64,000 nucleotides of DNA from Chloroflexi bacterium GWB2_54_36 (GCA_001796355.1 MGMG01000077.1:43844-107843); one strand, 5' to 3'; positions 28,960 through 39,011 are shown, counted from the stretch's first letter. Notes: a model not told the origin generated them from the sequence alone. Numbers and translations are program-made.

Positions 28960-30387
28960 TCAAGATTTTTGTACCAGTCGCAGCTGAACAAGTTCGCGGC
29001 TGTTTTTTTGTACTTTTGCAGTCTCAGCCAGGCGGTAGCCAGGCATCCAGACTACCTGGTTTCCCGAGAAAACCAGCGGCCAACCGACTCTTGCTTCACG
29101 GGGCATTTTTACATTGGTGAAAAAATCGCCGACCGTCAGGCTGCCCGTTTCAACCCCCAACGGCTGGAACCGGTCGCCGGGAGCTCGCCGGCGGATGGTC
29201 AACGGCAAGGTCAAGCTGCCAGCATCCAGGATGGCTGCATTGGGGCTGTTGTTGCTGTCGAACACCAGATCTGGTTCAACTTCCAGCCACTGTGCCTCGA
29301 TCCCCCAGCCATTTTCGAGCTGTACGAAGCCGGGGACGGTCAATTCCAGCGTTCGGTTAGCCGGGGAGACGGGCCATTCGGGCTGGATGACCGGGCTGCC
29401 TGCCAGGACTAAGGTTAAGCGGTCGCCAGCAACCTGAGTGTCCAGGCCATCAGCCAGGTTGGCCTGAAGACCGCTGACTGAACCGTCGAGCAAGGCCGCC
29501 CCCCTTACGAGCGCTGCCCGATCGATGTCCTGGCTATTCGGAAGAATTTCCAAAGCTGCCTTGCGGATGATTTCCAACCGGGTGGCAGGTGGATGGGCGG
29601 CAAGCAGCGCGCGGTCAAAACTGCGAAAACCTACCCCTGACGCCCGGAGAGCCTGGCGATATTTCTCAGAAATCGCATCTTCGAGAACTTCCAGCGAACC
29701 GCGGGCATTGGCTGCCAGCCCGGTCAGGCGTTCCTTGATGCGCGGATTGTAGCCCGCCAGCAGCGGGATCAATTCCAGGCGGATGCGGTTCCGCAAGTAA
29801 GTAGGGTCCGCATTGGTGACATCCACGCGCGGTTGGAGCTGTTTTTCCCGGCAGTAGGCTTCCAGTTCCTCCCGCCAGGTATCAAGTAGCGGCCGTACCA
29901 ATGGTATTTTGCTCGAATAAGGGTTCAGCAAGGTTCGCGGCTGCATTCCACGCAGTCCATTCAGCCCGCTCCCGTGAATAAGATGCATCAACAGCGTTTC
30001 AACCTGGTCATCGGCGGTGTGTGCGGTGACCACCGCTTGCGCTTCAAGCCGCTCTGCCTCTGCAAATAGAAACAGGTAGCGCGCCTTACGCGCAGCCGCT
30101 TCTATGGACAACTTTTCAGTCGCAGCCATCTGTGCCACATCGCCATCACCGCGAATGAAAGCGCAACCCAAATCCCTGGCAGTTTGTGCCACGAACTGGG
30201 CGTCTCCTTCAGCCTCCTGGCGTAAATGGTGATTAAAATGCGCCGCGACTACATTGTACCCGGCGCTGTGCAGCAGGTGCAGCAGCGCCAGACTGTCAAC
30301 CCCACCGGAAACGCCGACCACCAGCCGGGATTGCTGATCCAGCCCAAACGTTTTATTCAAGGAATTTTGGATTCGATTAACCAACAC
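28960..30387 (-). CDS. tilS: tRNA(Ile)-lysidine synthase
   Basis: LVVGVSGGVDSLALLHLLHSAGYNVVAAHFNHHLR PP-loop; TilS C-domain. Confidence 0.93.
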   Translation of the reverse strand: MLVNRIQNSLNKTFGLDQQSRLVVGVSGGVDSLALLHLLHSAGYNVVAAHFNHHLRQEAEGDAQFVAQTARDLGCAFIRGDGDVAQMAATEKLSIEAAARKARYLFLFAEAERLEAQAVVTAHTADDQVETLLMHLIHGSGLNGLRGMQPRTLLNPYSSKIPLVRPLLDTWREELEAYCREKQLQPRVDVTNADPTYLRNRIRLELIPLLAGYNPRIKERLTGLAANARGSLEVLEDAISEKYRQALRASGVGFRSFDRALLAAHPPATRLEIIRKAALEILPNSQDIDRAALVRGAALLDGSVSGLQANLADGLDTQVAGDRLTLVLAGSPVIQPEWPVSPANRTLELTVPGFVQLENGWGIEAQWLEVEPDLVFDSNNSPNAAILDAGSLTLPLTIRRRAPGDRFQPLGVETGSLTVGDFFTNVKMPREARVGWPLVFSGNQVVWMPGYRLAETAKVQKNSRELVQLRLVQKS

Positions 30388-30552
30388 GCCATGATTATAG
30401 CATCAGGCCAATTGCTGGTCAGCCCGACGATAGAGACGTCCGAGCGGCGCGCCACAACATTTGAAATTTCACAAGAAGCTGAATGGCTTCCGTCTTGCGA
30501 GCCGTCCCGGTTTATGCTAGACTACCGTTTATCCAAATAATTACCAATTAAC

Positions 30553-30561
30553 TGGTACAAT
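30553..30561 (+). promoter_or_regulatory. Extended -10-like TGGTACAAT
   Basis: About 100 bp upstream of the response-regulator gene. Confidence 0.4.
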
Positions 30562-30663
30562 TTTTCCAGACCAGGATGAAATGAGGAGGGGTGTATAAAT
30601 CAGTTTCTCCTGCCCTTCATACCGGATTGTTTTTAGTTGGTTCCATCGCGGAGGGAATAATCA

Positions 30664-31857
30664 ATGGCTGAAAAAATCTTGATCGTGGATGATGATCTGG
30701 AGACATTACGCCTGATTGGTATGATGCTTCAGAAACAGGGTTATCAGGTCGTATCAGCCAAAGATGGTACGGAAGCAATATCCCTGGCATTTAGCGAACA
30801 TCCGGATATGATCGTATTGGATATTATGATGCCGGACCCGGATGGTTATCAGGTTGCCAGGCATTTACGCTCTGATCCGCAGACTGCCCCGATCCCGATT
30901 CTCATGTTCACGGCCAAATCGCAGCTTGAACATAAAGTTGCTGGCTACGAAGCTGGCGCGGATGACTATCTGACCAAACCCGTCCACCCCGCCGAATTAA
31001 TTGCGCGCATTCGTGCATTATTCACCCGAGCGAAATCGCGCGGGACCGGGCCGCTGCTCACCCGGCGCGGTTATGTGGTTGGCATCATGGCTGCCAAAGG
31101 CGGCCTTGGAGTTTCTACCCTGGCGCTCAACCTGGGTCTGGCCTACTATCAAAAAACCCGCGCCGAAGTAATTGCTGCCGAATTACGCCCGGGGCAAGGC
31201 ACCTGGGCTGGGGAGTTAGGTTTCACACAGGACGAAGGTTTAACCAGCCTGCTGGAAATGAACGCCAGTGACATTACTCTGGAAGATGTTGAACGCCATC
31301 TGACCAGTACCACCTACGGCATCCGCCTGCTCTTAACAACCCACAAAGCTGCTGACAGCACCAAGCTGATCAATGCCATTCCGCAGCTTGAGGTCTTGCT
31401 CTTCCACTTGTTCACGCTTGGCTCATTCATCACCCTGGATATCGGGTCACCCTACACGCCAGGATTGGAAAAAATGCTGAGTATGGTCGACGAATTAATC
31501 CTGGTGACCGAACCTCAGCCGCATTCGGTTAAACGTACCGGCCAGTTGCTCGAAGAGTTGCCGGGCCTGGGTTTCCCCTCTACCAAGTCCCTTTCCGTGA
31601 TCATCAACAACCGCGTCCGGGCGGATATACAGCTCTCTGCCATCCAGATCCAGGAAATGTTAAACCGTATCAAGACTCCTTTTATCCCCGGGGTAACGGA
31701 GCAATCCTATCAGGCTGCAATGCGCAACATACCCCTCGGCTTTTTGCAACCAGACGGAATCTATATGCAGCAAGTGAACGAACTGGCTGCCGGGTATGCC
31801 ACTCGACTGAGAAATGATCAATTCCGCAGCGCAGGATTTCCTACAGCAAGCAGCTGA
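30664..31857 (+). CDS. Response-regulator receiver domain fused to CpaE/TadZ-like ParA-family ATPase
   Basis: KILIVDDDLETLRLIGMMLQKQGYQVVSAKDG...DIMMPDPDGYQVARHLR...KPVHPAELIARIRALF; GIMAAKGGLGVSTLALNLGLAYYQ. Confidence 0.85.
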   Translation: MAEKILIVDDDLETLRLIGMMLQKQGYQVVSAKDGTEAISLAFSEHPDMIVLDIMMPDPDGYQVARHLRSDPQTAPIPILMFTAKSQLEHKVAGYEAGADDYLTKPVHPAELIARIRALFTRAKSRGTGPLLTRRGYVVGIMAAKGGLGVSTLALNLGLAYYQKTRAEVIAAELRPGQGTWAGELGFTQDEGLTSLLEMNASDITLEDVERHLTSTTYGIRLLLTTHKAADSTKLINAIPQLEVLLFHLFTLGSFITLDIGSPYTPGLEKMLSMVDELILVTEPQPHSVKRTGQLLEELPGLGFPSTKSLSVIINNRVRADIQLSAIQIQEMLNRIKTPFIPGVTEQSYQAAMRNIPLGFLQPDGIYMQQVNELAAGYATRLRNDQFRSAGFPTASS

Positions 31858-32599
31858 CCTGATCTTGAGTGCTGAATACTTTGTCGCATTTACCGGGGCA
31901 GGGATTTCGACGCCTTCGGGAATACCTGATTTCCGTTCTGCCGGCAGCGGGCTATGGACCCAATCCGATCCGCTGGAAGTTGCTTCGCTGACTGCTTTCC
32001 GTTCCCACCCCGAAAGATTTTTTAACTGGTTGCGGCCGTTAGCGCAACAAATAGGGTCTGCCCAACCCAATCCAGCGCACCTGGCGTTGGCTCAGTTGGA
32101 GCAGGCCAAACGCTTGAAAGCCGTGATCACCCAGAACATCGACGGGCTGCACCAGCGCGCTGGCTCGCAAAAGGTGATCGAGGTGCACGGTTCCATGTCC
32201 ACCCTGAAGTGCCCGCACTGCCAGGCGGCATATTCCACCGAGCTGTATTACCAACCATTCGTCATTGACAATATCTTACCCCGCTGCGCAAAATGCCAGG
32301 CGCTGCTCAAGCCGGATATTACGCTGTTCGAAGAGATGCTGCCCACTGCGGCCTGGGAAAATGCGCTGGAACACAGCCAGGCTGCGGATTGTTACATGGT
32401 CATTGGCAGTTCACTCGAGGTTTCTCCAGCCAATGGACTTCCTCACCTGGCGTATCAAAACGGCGCAAAAATCATTATCAGCACGCTCTCTCCTACTTAC
32501 CTCGACCGAAAAGCGCGGTTGGTGATCCGCGCCGACGCAGCGAAGACATTACCAGCCATTGTCGAACGCGTAATCCAGGGGTCCTCATCAGTCAGCTAG
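31814..32599 (+). CDS. NAD-dependent protein deacylase (sirtuin)
   Basis: FTGAGISTPSGIPDFRSAGSGLW, ITQNIDGLHQRAGSQKVIEVHGSM, CPHC...CAKC zinc ligands. Confidence 0.93.
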   Translation: MINSAAQDFLQQAADLILSAEYFVAFTGAGISTPSGIPDFRSAGSGLWTQSDPLEVASLTAFRSHPERFFNWLRPLAQQIGSAQPNPAHLALAQLEQAKRLKAVITQNIDGLHQRAGSQKVIEVHGSMSTLKCPHCQAAYSTELYYQPFVIDNILPRCAKCQALLKPDITLFEEMLPTAAWENALEHSQAADCYMVIGSSLEVSPANGLPHLAYQNGAKIIISTLSPTYLDRKARLVIRADAAKTLPAIVERVIQGSSSVS

Positions 32600-34323
32600 C
32601 GGCTGCCGCGCCGGCCAAACTGTCGTTCCAGTAAATCCACCGAGAGATGGATCATGGTCGGACGTCCGTGGGGACAGGTGCGTGGTGACTGACAGCTTTC
32701 CAAATCGCGCAGCAACGCAAGCTGTTCATCGTTGGCCAGAACCTGACCGGCCTTGACTGCAGCGCGCTTGCATACGCGGGCAATGATGCGCGCCTCGATC
32801 TCATTCGCCAGCGGGGATTCGTCCTCTTCGAAATCTTCCACCACCACCCGCACAGCGGCTGCAGGGTCAGAGCCTGCCAGGATTGCCGGTACCCCCCTCA
32901 CCCGGAAGGTGTTGGGACCGAACAATTCGATATCAAAACCGTAATTCGTCAAAATACCCACTTGCTGCTCCAGCAGATGAGCGCTCTGCGGTGGAAGCAC
33001 GATCACAGCCGGCTCAAGCAGTGTTTGACTGGCTATTTTTTGCTGGTTCTGCCGGGTCATTTTTTCGAACAAGACCCGCTCGTGCGCCGCATGTTGATCG
33101 ATCAGATACAATCCGTCAGGACCTTCCGCGACAAGGTAGGCTGCACCAACCTGCCCGACCAGGCGTAGCAGCGGTACTTTTCCGGATGGCAATGCTGGCT
33201 GAGGCGAGGTAGCGGCTTCACTGCCAAGTTCCGCTGCTTGTTCAGCCTGAAGCTCTGCAGCCATGTCCCAGGCAGGATCGACCACTCGTTGTTGATAGAC
33301 AGGCGCATTCCAATAAGGCGTGTTCACATTCGGCACCGGTGAATAAGCCAGCAATGCGCGTTTGACCGTCCGCTGCACCGCTGAAAAGACCTGGTCAGGT
33401 GAGCGAAAACGCACTTCTGCTTTGGCCGGGTGGACATTGACGTCCACTTCTTCCGGCTCCAGTTGGATGAAGAGGACTGCCAGCGGGTAGCGTCCAATCA
33501 TTAGCAAGGTATGGTAAGCCTGTATCAACGCAGCAATCAGCGCGGCATCCTGCACCCAGCGCCCATTGACAAAAAAGGTGATTTCACGGCGGTTCGAGCG
33601 GGTCAGCGCCACCGGGCTAATAAAACCGCTCACCCGGATGTCTTCTTCTAGGGTTACTTCCAGCATTTGTCGGGCAACATCCACCCCATAGAGCTGCGCC
33701 AGAATTTCACGCCGGTCGTTGTTCCCGGCTGTTCGCAGCATGGTTTTACCGTCCTGCTCGAGTTCGAAGCGCACCTGCGGGTACGCCAACGCATAGCGCA
33801 TGACCAGGTTGTTGATCTGGTTGCGTTCGGTCATATCGGATTTGAGAAATTTAAGCCGCGCCGGAACGTTGTAGAACAAATCCTCGACCCGGATGACCGT
33901 CCCGATCGGGATGCCCGTCGAAGTCACCTGCCCGCTCTGCCCGCCTTCGATCAACATCCGAGCACCTAAATCAGCGTTTTGCTCGCGCGAGATCACGGTC
34001 ATGCGGGCGACGGATCCGATGGATGCCAGCGCTTCTCCGCGAAATCCAAGCGACCGGATATGAAACAAATCTTCAGCGGTGCGCAATTTACTGGTGGCGT
34101 GCCGCGTTATAGCCAGCGGTAGCTCAACCGAAGAAATGCCCGTTCCATTATCTGCAATTTCAATGATTTTTCGTCCGGCCTGCTCGACCCGAATGGTGAT
34201 GGTCGTAGCCCCGGCATCGAGCGCATTTTCAACCAATTCTTTAACTACCGAGGCGGGACGTTCAACCACCTCGCCGGCTGCAATCTGGGATGCTACATCG
34301 TCAGCTAGAACTCGGATCGCCAT
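32596..34323 (-). CDS. mutL: DNA mismatch repair protein MutL
   Basis: IRVLADDVASQIAAGEVVERPASVVKELVENALDAGA...RGEALASI; C-terminal CPHGRPT. Confidence 0.95.
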   Translation of the reverse strand: MAIRVLADDVASQIAAGEVVERPASVVKELVENALDAGATTITIRVEQAGRKIIEIADNGTGISSVELPLAITRHATSKLRTAEDLFHIRSLGFRGEALASIGSVARMTVISREQNADLGARMLIEGGQSGQVTSTGIPIGTVIRVEDLFYNVPARLKFLKSDMTERNQINNLVMRYALAYPQVRFELEQDGKTMLRTAGNNDRREILAQLYGVDVARQMLEVTLEEDIRVSGFISPVALTRSNRREITFFVNGRWVQDAALIAALIQAYHTLLMIGRYPLAVLFIQLEPEEVDVNVHPAKAEVRFRSPDQVFSAVQRTVKRALLAYSPVPNVNTPYWNAPVYQQRVVDPAWDMAAELQAEQAAELGSEAATSPQPALPSGKVPLLRLVGQVGAAYLVAEGPDGLYLIDQHAAHERVLFEKMTRQNQQKIASQTLLEPAVIVLPPQSAHLLEQQVGILTNYGFDIELFGPNTFRVRGVPAILAGSDPAAAVRVVVEDFEEDESPLANEIEARIIARVCKRAAVKAGQVLANDEQLALLRDLESCQSPRTCPHGRPTMIHLSVDLLERQFGRRGSR

Positions 34324-34462
34324 AAGTTTCCCTCAGTGTGTGATTATACCCGAGCGTGAGAGGTTGCCTTCGCCAAGGCCAAAGAATAATAGTTTGCTTA
34401 GAAACCTTCCGCAGCCCATTTACCTCGTTCCAAGCACAATCAGTTTCGAGTATACTCAGGGC

Positions 34463-35128
34463 ATGGCGTTGGATACCCTGATTTTTGACCTGGATGATAC
34501 ACTTTATCCCCCCACTACAGGCGTTTGGGATGCCATCGGGGAGCGGATTAACCAGTTTATCGTTGATAACCTCGCACTGGGAACCGCCGAGGTCATACAG
34601 GTGCGCGATGAGTTGTTCCACACCTACGGAACCACGCTGCGCGGGCTACAAATCGTCTATGGGATCGACCCTTACAAGTATCTCAACTTTGTGCATAACA
34701 TCCCTCTGGCAACCTATCTGCAGCCAAACCCCACCCTTTACCAGATATTGAAGCAGATTTCCAACCGCAAAGTGATTTTTACCAATTCCGATCAAAACCA
34801 TGCGCTGCGAGTTTTAGGTCAGTTGGAATTGGGCGGTATCTTCGAACGAATCATCGATGTCATGGATGTGGCGCCTTTTTGTAAACCACAGCCGGAAGCC
34901 TTTCAACACGCGCTCAAGCTGTTGGGAAACCCCGATCCAACCCGTTGTGTGTTAATCGATGACTCGCTCCGAAATATCAATACAGCCCGAGATCTCGGGT
35001 TCTACACCATCCTGGTTGGAAATCACAACGGAAACACTCACGCAGCCAGCGCAAGGGTCGATACCCTGGAAGATCTGCCCTTGCTGGCCGACCTACCCTT
35101 CCTGGAAGGGATCTGGAGACAGGAATGA
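34463..35128 (+). CDS. HAD-superfamily pyrimidine 5'-nucleotidase
   Basis: MALDTLIFDLDDTLYPPTTGVWDAIGERINQF...KVIFTNSDQNHALRVL...CVLIDDSLRNI; the N-terminal extension in the ORF track is antisense to mutL. Confidence 0.88.
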   Translation: MALDTLIFDLDDTLYPPTTGVWDAIGERINQFIVDNLALGTAEVIQVRDELFHTYGTTLRGLQIVYGIDPYKYLNFVHNIPLATYLQPNPTLYQILKQISNRKVIFTNSDQNHALRVLGQLELGGIFERIIDVMDVAPFCKPQPEAFQHALKLLGNPDPTRCVLIDDSLRNINTARDLGFYTILVGNHNGNTHAASARVDTLEDLPLLADLPFLEGIWRQE

Positions 35129-35382
35129 AAGAAATCTCCCCCATCGGTTGGGCATTAATTGGTATCGTGACCCTCATCGTTTTTTCCAGTTATTGGAGTT
35201 TGCTGTCGTTGCTGCGAAAGAAGAATAAAAACCCAGACTCACCCTCGTGGGCAAAATCATGGCGCATGATGGCGCATCCATGGGAAGCTGAAAATCGTGA
35301 ATTGGATAAACTTTCCAAAGAGGTTGCCAACCTTGGCAATCGCAACCCATCGGATAAGGACCAAAATCCTCCTCAGGCGTAA
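35125..35382 (+). CDS. Small membrane protein, 85 aa, hypothetical
   Basis: One TM (IGWALIGIVTLIVFSSYWSLLSLL); ATGA overlap with upstream gene. Confidence 0.6.
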   Translation: MKEISPIGWALIGIVTLIVFSSYWSLLSLLRKKNKNPDSPSWAKSWRMMAHPWEAENRELDKLSKEVANLGNRNPSDKDQNPPQA

Positions 35383-35460
35383 TCGCGCTTCCGGGATGGT
35401 TCGCTGCGCTGCTCATAACGTTCACTTAACACCTCTTTGGTCATTTTATTGGAGATAAGA

Positions 35461-36714
35461 ATGGAATCTAAACCTGTACGAATAATCGTTGCCCTGATCC
35501 TCGCAATTTTCCTGATGCTTGTAAGCTTTGCCGGCGGGATATTTACCGGGATTAACCTCCCGTCAAACCTCAGCCTGCCGTCCAATTTCTCGCCGCAAAC
35601 AACGACCGAAGCCCAGGCCACCCCTGGCGTGACAAGCACCCCGGTCGACCGTGAAACGTTATTCAAGCCCTTCTGGCAAGCCTGGGACCTGGTCCATAAA
35701 CAATATGTTGACCAGCCGGTTGACGATACAACCTTGATGCGCGGTGCGATCAGCGGGATGCTTGGTTCGCTTGGCGACCCCAACACCGCTTACATGGACC
35801 CGGTCCAATACCAGCAGGCCAATGCGCCGTTGGAAGGCTCATATGAAGGCATTGGCGCCTGGGTCGATACCTCGGGTGAATTTCTAACCATCATCAGCCC
35901 GATGGCCGGGTCGCCAGCAGAAGCCGCCGGATTGAAAAGCGGCGACATGATCACTGCCGTGGATGGTACCAGCGTCGTGGGCACCGATCCAACCCTGGTG
36001 CTGCGCAGTGTGCTTGGCCAGGCTGGGTCGACGGTTGTGTTGACCATCCAGCGGGAAGGCGAAGAAAACCCCTTCGACGTCAGCATTATGCGCGAGGAAA
36101 TCGTCATTCCCCTGGTCACCAGCAAAATGCTCGATAATAATATTGCCTACTTGCAAATAATCCAGTTCGGCGACCGAACCGAAAGGGAAGTCAAGGATGC
36201 ACTGAAAGAACTGCTGAGTAACAATCCTAAGGGTTTGATCCTCGACCTTCGTAATGACCCGGGTGGTTATCTGGATACCGCCATCGCGGTGGTGTCACAG
36301 TTCATTCCGGACGGCGTGGTGATGTATGAGGATCATGGAAATGGTGAACGCGTTACCTTCACGGCCCGGTCGGGTGGTTTGGCCACCGAAATTCCACTGG
36401 TAGTGCTGGTCAATGAGGGGTCAGCTTCCGCTTCTGAAATTACCGCTGGCGCTATTCAAGACCGCAACCGCGGGAAGCTGGTAGGGACGACCACTTACGG
36501 CAAAGGCACCGTTCAGTCCTGGTCTACGTTGGTCGATAACCAGGGCGCGATCAAAGTAACCATCGCTCACTGGCTGACCCCCAATGAACGCCAAATTCAC
36601 GGCATTGGTTTAACGCCTGATGTTGAGGTTCAACTGACCGAAGAGGATGTCAAGGCCAATCTCGACCCGCAACTGGATAAAGCGGTCGAAATACTTTTGG
36701 CTGCGCAAAAATAA
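35461..36714 (+). CDS. S41-family carboxy-terminal processing protease with PDZ domain
   Basis: YEGIGAWVDTSGEFLTIISPMAGSPAEAAGLKSGDMITAVDG...GLILDLRNDPGGYLDTAI...VLVNEGSASASEITAGAIQD. Confidence 0.93.
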   Translation: MESKPVRIIVALILAIFLMLVSFAGGIFTGINLPSNLSLPSNFSPQTTTEAQATPGVTSTPVDRETLFKPFWQAWDLVHKQYVDQPVDDTTLMRGAISGMLGSLGDPNTAYMDPVQYQQANAPLEGSYEGIGAWVDTSGEFLTIISPMAGSPAEAAGLKSGDMITAVDGTSVVGTDPTLVLRSVLGQAGSTVVLTIQREGEENPFDVSIMREEIVIPLVTSKMLDNNIAYLQIIQFGDRTEREVKDALKELLSNNPKGLILDLRNDPGGYLDTAIAVVSQFIPDGVVMYEDHGNGERVTFTARSGGLATEIPLVVLVNEGSASASEITAGAIQDRNRGKLVGTTTYGKGTVQSWSTLVDNQGAIKVTIAHWLTPNERQIHGIGLTPDVEVQLTEEDVKANLDPQLDKAVEILLAAQK

Positions 36715-36792
36715 CCTGGCCGGCTGAAATGAAACGGCGCTGGATAACAAGAGAGGATTGCTATCAAGTCGACTTTCGCGGCCAGCGCAATT

Positions 36793-37041
36793 GTGTTGCT
36801 CTTTGCAATTCATGGCGGAATGGGAGTCCATATTTCGGATATAATAGCAGGCAACCCAGCCGCTGAAACCGGTCTTCAACCGGGCGACATCATCACGCAG
36901 ATTGGCAACGCGCCAATCGCCGAAAGTCATCCATACCTGAATACGCTGTATGGGTTCGCACCTGGTCAGGAATTGGAAATTCAATTTATTCGCAATATCC
37001 GTCCTAAAACTGTCACCCTGGTGCTGACCGAATCCCGCTAA
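36793..37041 (+). CDS. Stand-alone PDZ-domain mini-protein
   Basis: GMGVHISDIIAGNPAAETGLQPGDIITQIGNAPIAESHPYLNTLYGFAPGQELEIQFIRN; short hydrophobic N-terminus. Confidence 0.65.
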   Translation: MLLFAIHGGMGVHISDIIAGNPAAETGLQPGDIITQIGNAPIAESHPYLNTLYGFAPGQELEIQFIRNIRPKTVTLVLTESR

Positions 37042-37059
37042 TTTGTTGGTTGCTTCACC

Positions 37060-38052
37060 TTGAAAAAATTCATTGTAGCGCTCATCATTTTGCTGGCGAT
37101 CATTTTTTTGATCACCAGCTTCAGCGAACTACGGCAAATCGGGCTGGTGCTGCAAAAAGGCAATATCCTAGTCATCGGCATGGCAGTGCTCATCGAAATC
37201 GGATGGATTTTGGTATTAGGCCGATCCTTCCAGACTCTATTCCGCATTGTTGGCATCCATAAAGAACTGTTGCCCCTGGCCCGGTTGGTAGCGGCCGTGA
37301 ATTTCGTCAACATCGTCGCTCCCAGCGCTGGCGTCAGCGGGATGGCGGTCATCTATTCCGATGCCCTGAAGAACGGACACTCCTCCGCCCGGGTGACCGT
37401 TGGCAGCCTGCTCTTTCTCTTATTCGACTATTTCGGTTTGCTGACCATCATATTCGTTGGTCTCATAATTCTCTTCTTGCGCAATACCTTAAATGCTGCT
37501 GATGTCATCGCTTTTGCGCTGTTCCTGATCCTGGCGCTAACGCTTGGTGGGATGCTTTACCTGGCCTCGCGTTCCCAATCACGATTAATTCAAGCGGTTA
37601 CTTTTATAGCCCGCACCGTTAACAAAATTGCCAGACCATTTCGCAAGCATGAGGTTCTGGGCGAAGAAAATGCCCGTATTTTTGCCTGCGAGATCGTGGA
37701 AGGCGTCCAGGCTTTGCACCACGTCCGGCGCGGTTGGCTGCGCCCACTCCTGCTGACCCTGCTGAATAAACTTCTACTGGTCAGCATTTTAGGTGTCATC
37801 TTTTTAGCGTTTAAAGTCCCCACCACGGTCGCTGTGGTGGTGGCTGGCTTCAGTATCGCCTATCTGTTTGTCATTATTTCGCCCACACCAGCGGGCGTCG
37901 GCATCGTCGAAGGCGTGATGACCCTGGCCTTGAAGTCACTTGGCATTCCCCTGGAAGCCGCCATGGTGGTAACCCTGGCCTATCGGTCGGTTACATTCTG
38001 GTTCCCTTTGTTGCTGGGCATGATTTCTTTCCGTTCACTGCACCAGGCTTAA
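37060..38052 (+). CDS. Lysylphosphatidylglycerol synthase TM region / YbhN-like flippase-type membrane protein
   Basis: Multi-TM, VNFVNIVAPSAGVSGMAVIYSDALKNGHSSARVTVG, ISPTPAGVGIVEGVMTLALKSLGIP. Confidence 0.82.
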   Translation: MKKFIVALIILLAIIFLITSFSELRQIGLVLQKGNILVIGMAVLIEIGWILVLGRSFQTLFRIVGIHKELLPLARLVAAVNFVNIVAPSAGVSGMAVIYSDALKNGHSSARVTVGSLLFLLFDYFGLLTIIFVGLIILFLRNTLNAADVIAFALFLILALTLGGMLYLASRSQSRLIQAVTFIARTVNKIARPFRKHEVLGEENARIFACEIVEGVQALHHVRRGWLRPLLLTLLNKLLLVSILGVIFLAFKVPTTVAVVVAGFSIAYLFVIISPTPAGVGIVEGVMTLALKSLGIPLEAAMVVTLAYRSVTFWFPLLLGMISFRSLHQA

Positions 38053-38177
38053 GGTGCAACCAGGCATAAATTGCAACATGATTATGATCTCAGACAACTC
38101 AAACCCTTAATTGACAGTTCTGGAACACACGGGTATAATCAACCCTTGCTGAAATTTGAACTTTGGGAGAAAAGTGA

Positions 38178-39011
38178 ATGGAAAATCCCGTCGTATCCGA
38201 TAGCACCACCCAGGAATTAAAAGCAAAAGCTAAATTCACCGGGAAAGTGCTAAGAACCTCTCTGGCTGGCGCCGTTATGGATATCGGTGTCGGCAAACCG
38301 GCAGTGATTCATGTATCGCAGCTTGTTTCTCCGACCGGCCAGGCGATTAAAAGTGTAAAAGAAGTTTTGCAGGAAGGTCAGGAAGTCGAAGTCTGGGTTC
38401 GCAAGGTCAAAGAAGACCGCATCGAATTGACCATGATCAAACCCCTCGACCTGGATTGGCACGAAATTAAGAAGGACATGGTTGTCAAAGGCAATGTTGT
38501 CCGGGTTGAGACCTTTGGCGCTTTCCTTGAGATTGGCGCTGAGCGCCCCGGCCTGATCCACATCAGTGAGTTAGCCCATGGGTACGTCCGCACTCCTGGC
38601 GACGTGGTCAAAGAAGGCGACGAGCTTGAAGCCCAGGTGATCGACGTCAACAAGAAGAAAAAGCAGATCAAACTCAGTTTGAAGGCGCTGCAGCCTGAAC
38701 CGGTCAAGGAAGAAGTTGATTACCAAGCGCCGGAGAAGAGCAAAGACAAACGCCGCAAGAAAGACACCAAGCGCAAGAAGGGTGACGAAGGCTATATGTC
38801 GGCGGAAGAAATTGCTGCGTTGAGCGGCGACACGGCTTCCAAGGAAGCTGAGCCGACCTTCATGGAAATCGCAATCCGCGAGGCCATGGAAAAAGCTAAA
38901 TCCCGCAAAGCCGAGCCGAAAGCCAAAAAAGTGAAGGCTGCCGGACTGCAGGCCGAGCAAGAGGACCTGCTGGCGCGCACTTTGGAAAAGAAGACCACTT
39001 CTTCTCAGTAA
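38178..39011 (+). CDS. S1-domain RNA-binding protein (two S1 repeats)
   Basis: KFTGKVLRTSLAGAVMDIGVGKPAVIHVSQL and VKGNVVRVETFGAFLEIGAERPGLIHISEL, Lys-rich tail. Confidence 0.88.
   Translation: MENPVVSDSTTQELKAKAKFTGKVLRTSLAGAVMDIGVGKPAVIHVSQLVSPTGQAIKSVKEVLQEGQEVEVWVRKVKEDRIELTMIKPLDLDWHEIKKDMVVKGNVVRVETFGAFLEIGAERPGLIHISELAHGYVRTPGDVVKEGDELEAQVIDVNKKKKQIKLSLKALQPEPVKEEVDYQAPEKSKDKRRKKDTKRKKGDEGYMSAEEIAALSGDTASKEAEPTFMEIAIREAMEKAKSRKAEPKAKKVKAAGLQAEQEDLLARTLEKKTTSSQ

Noticed and set aside
34079-34462. N-terminal extension of the HAD nucleotidase ORF
   Set aside because: Antisense to mutL; the domain starts at MALDTLIFDLDDTLY (34463).
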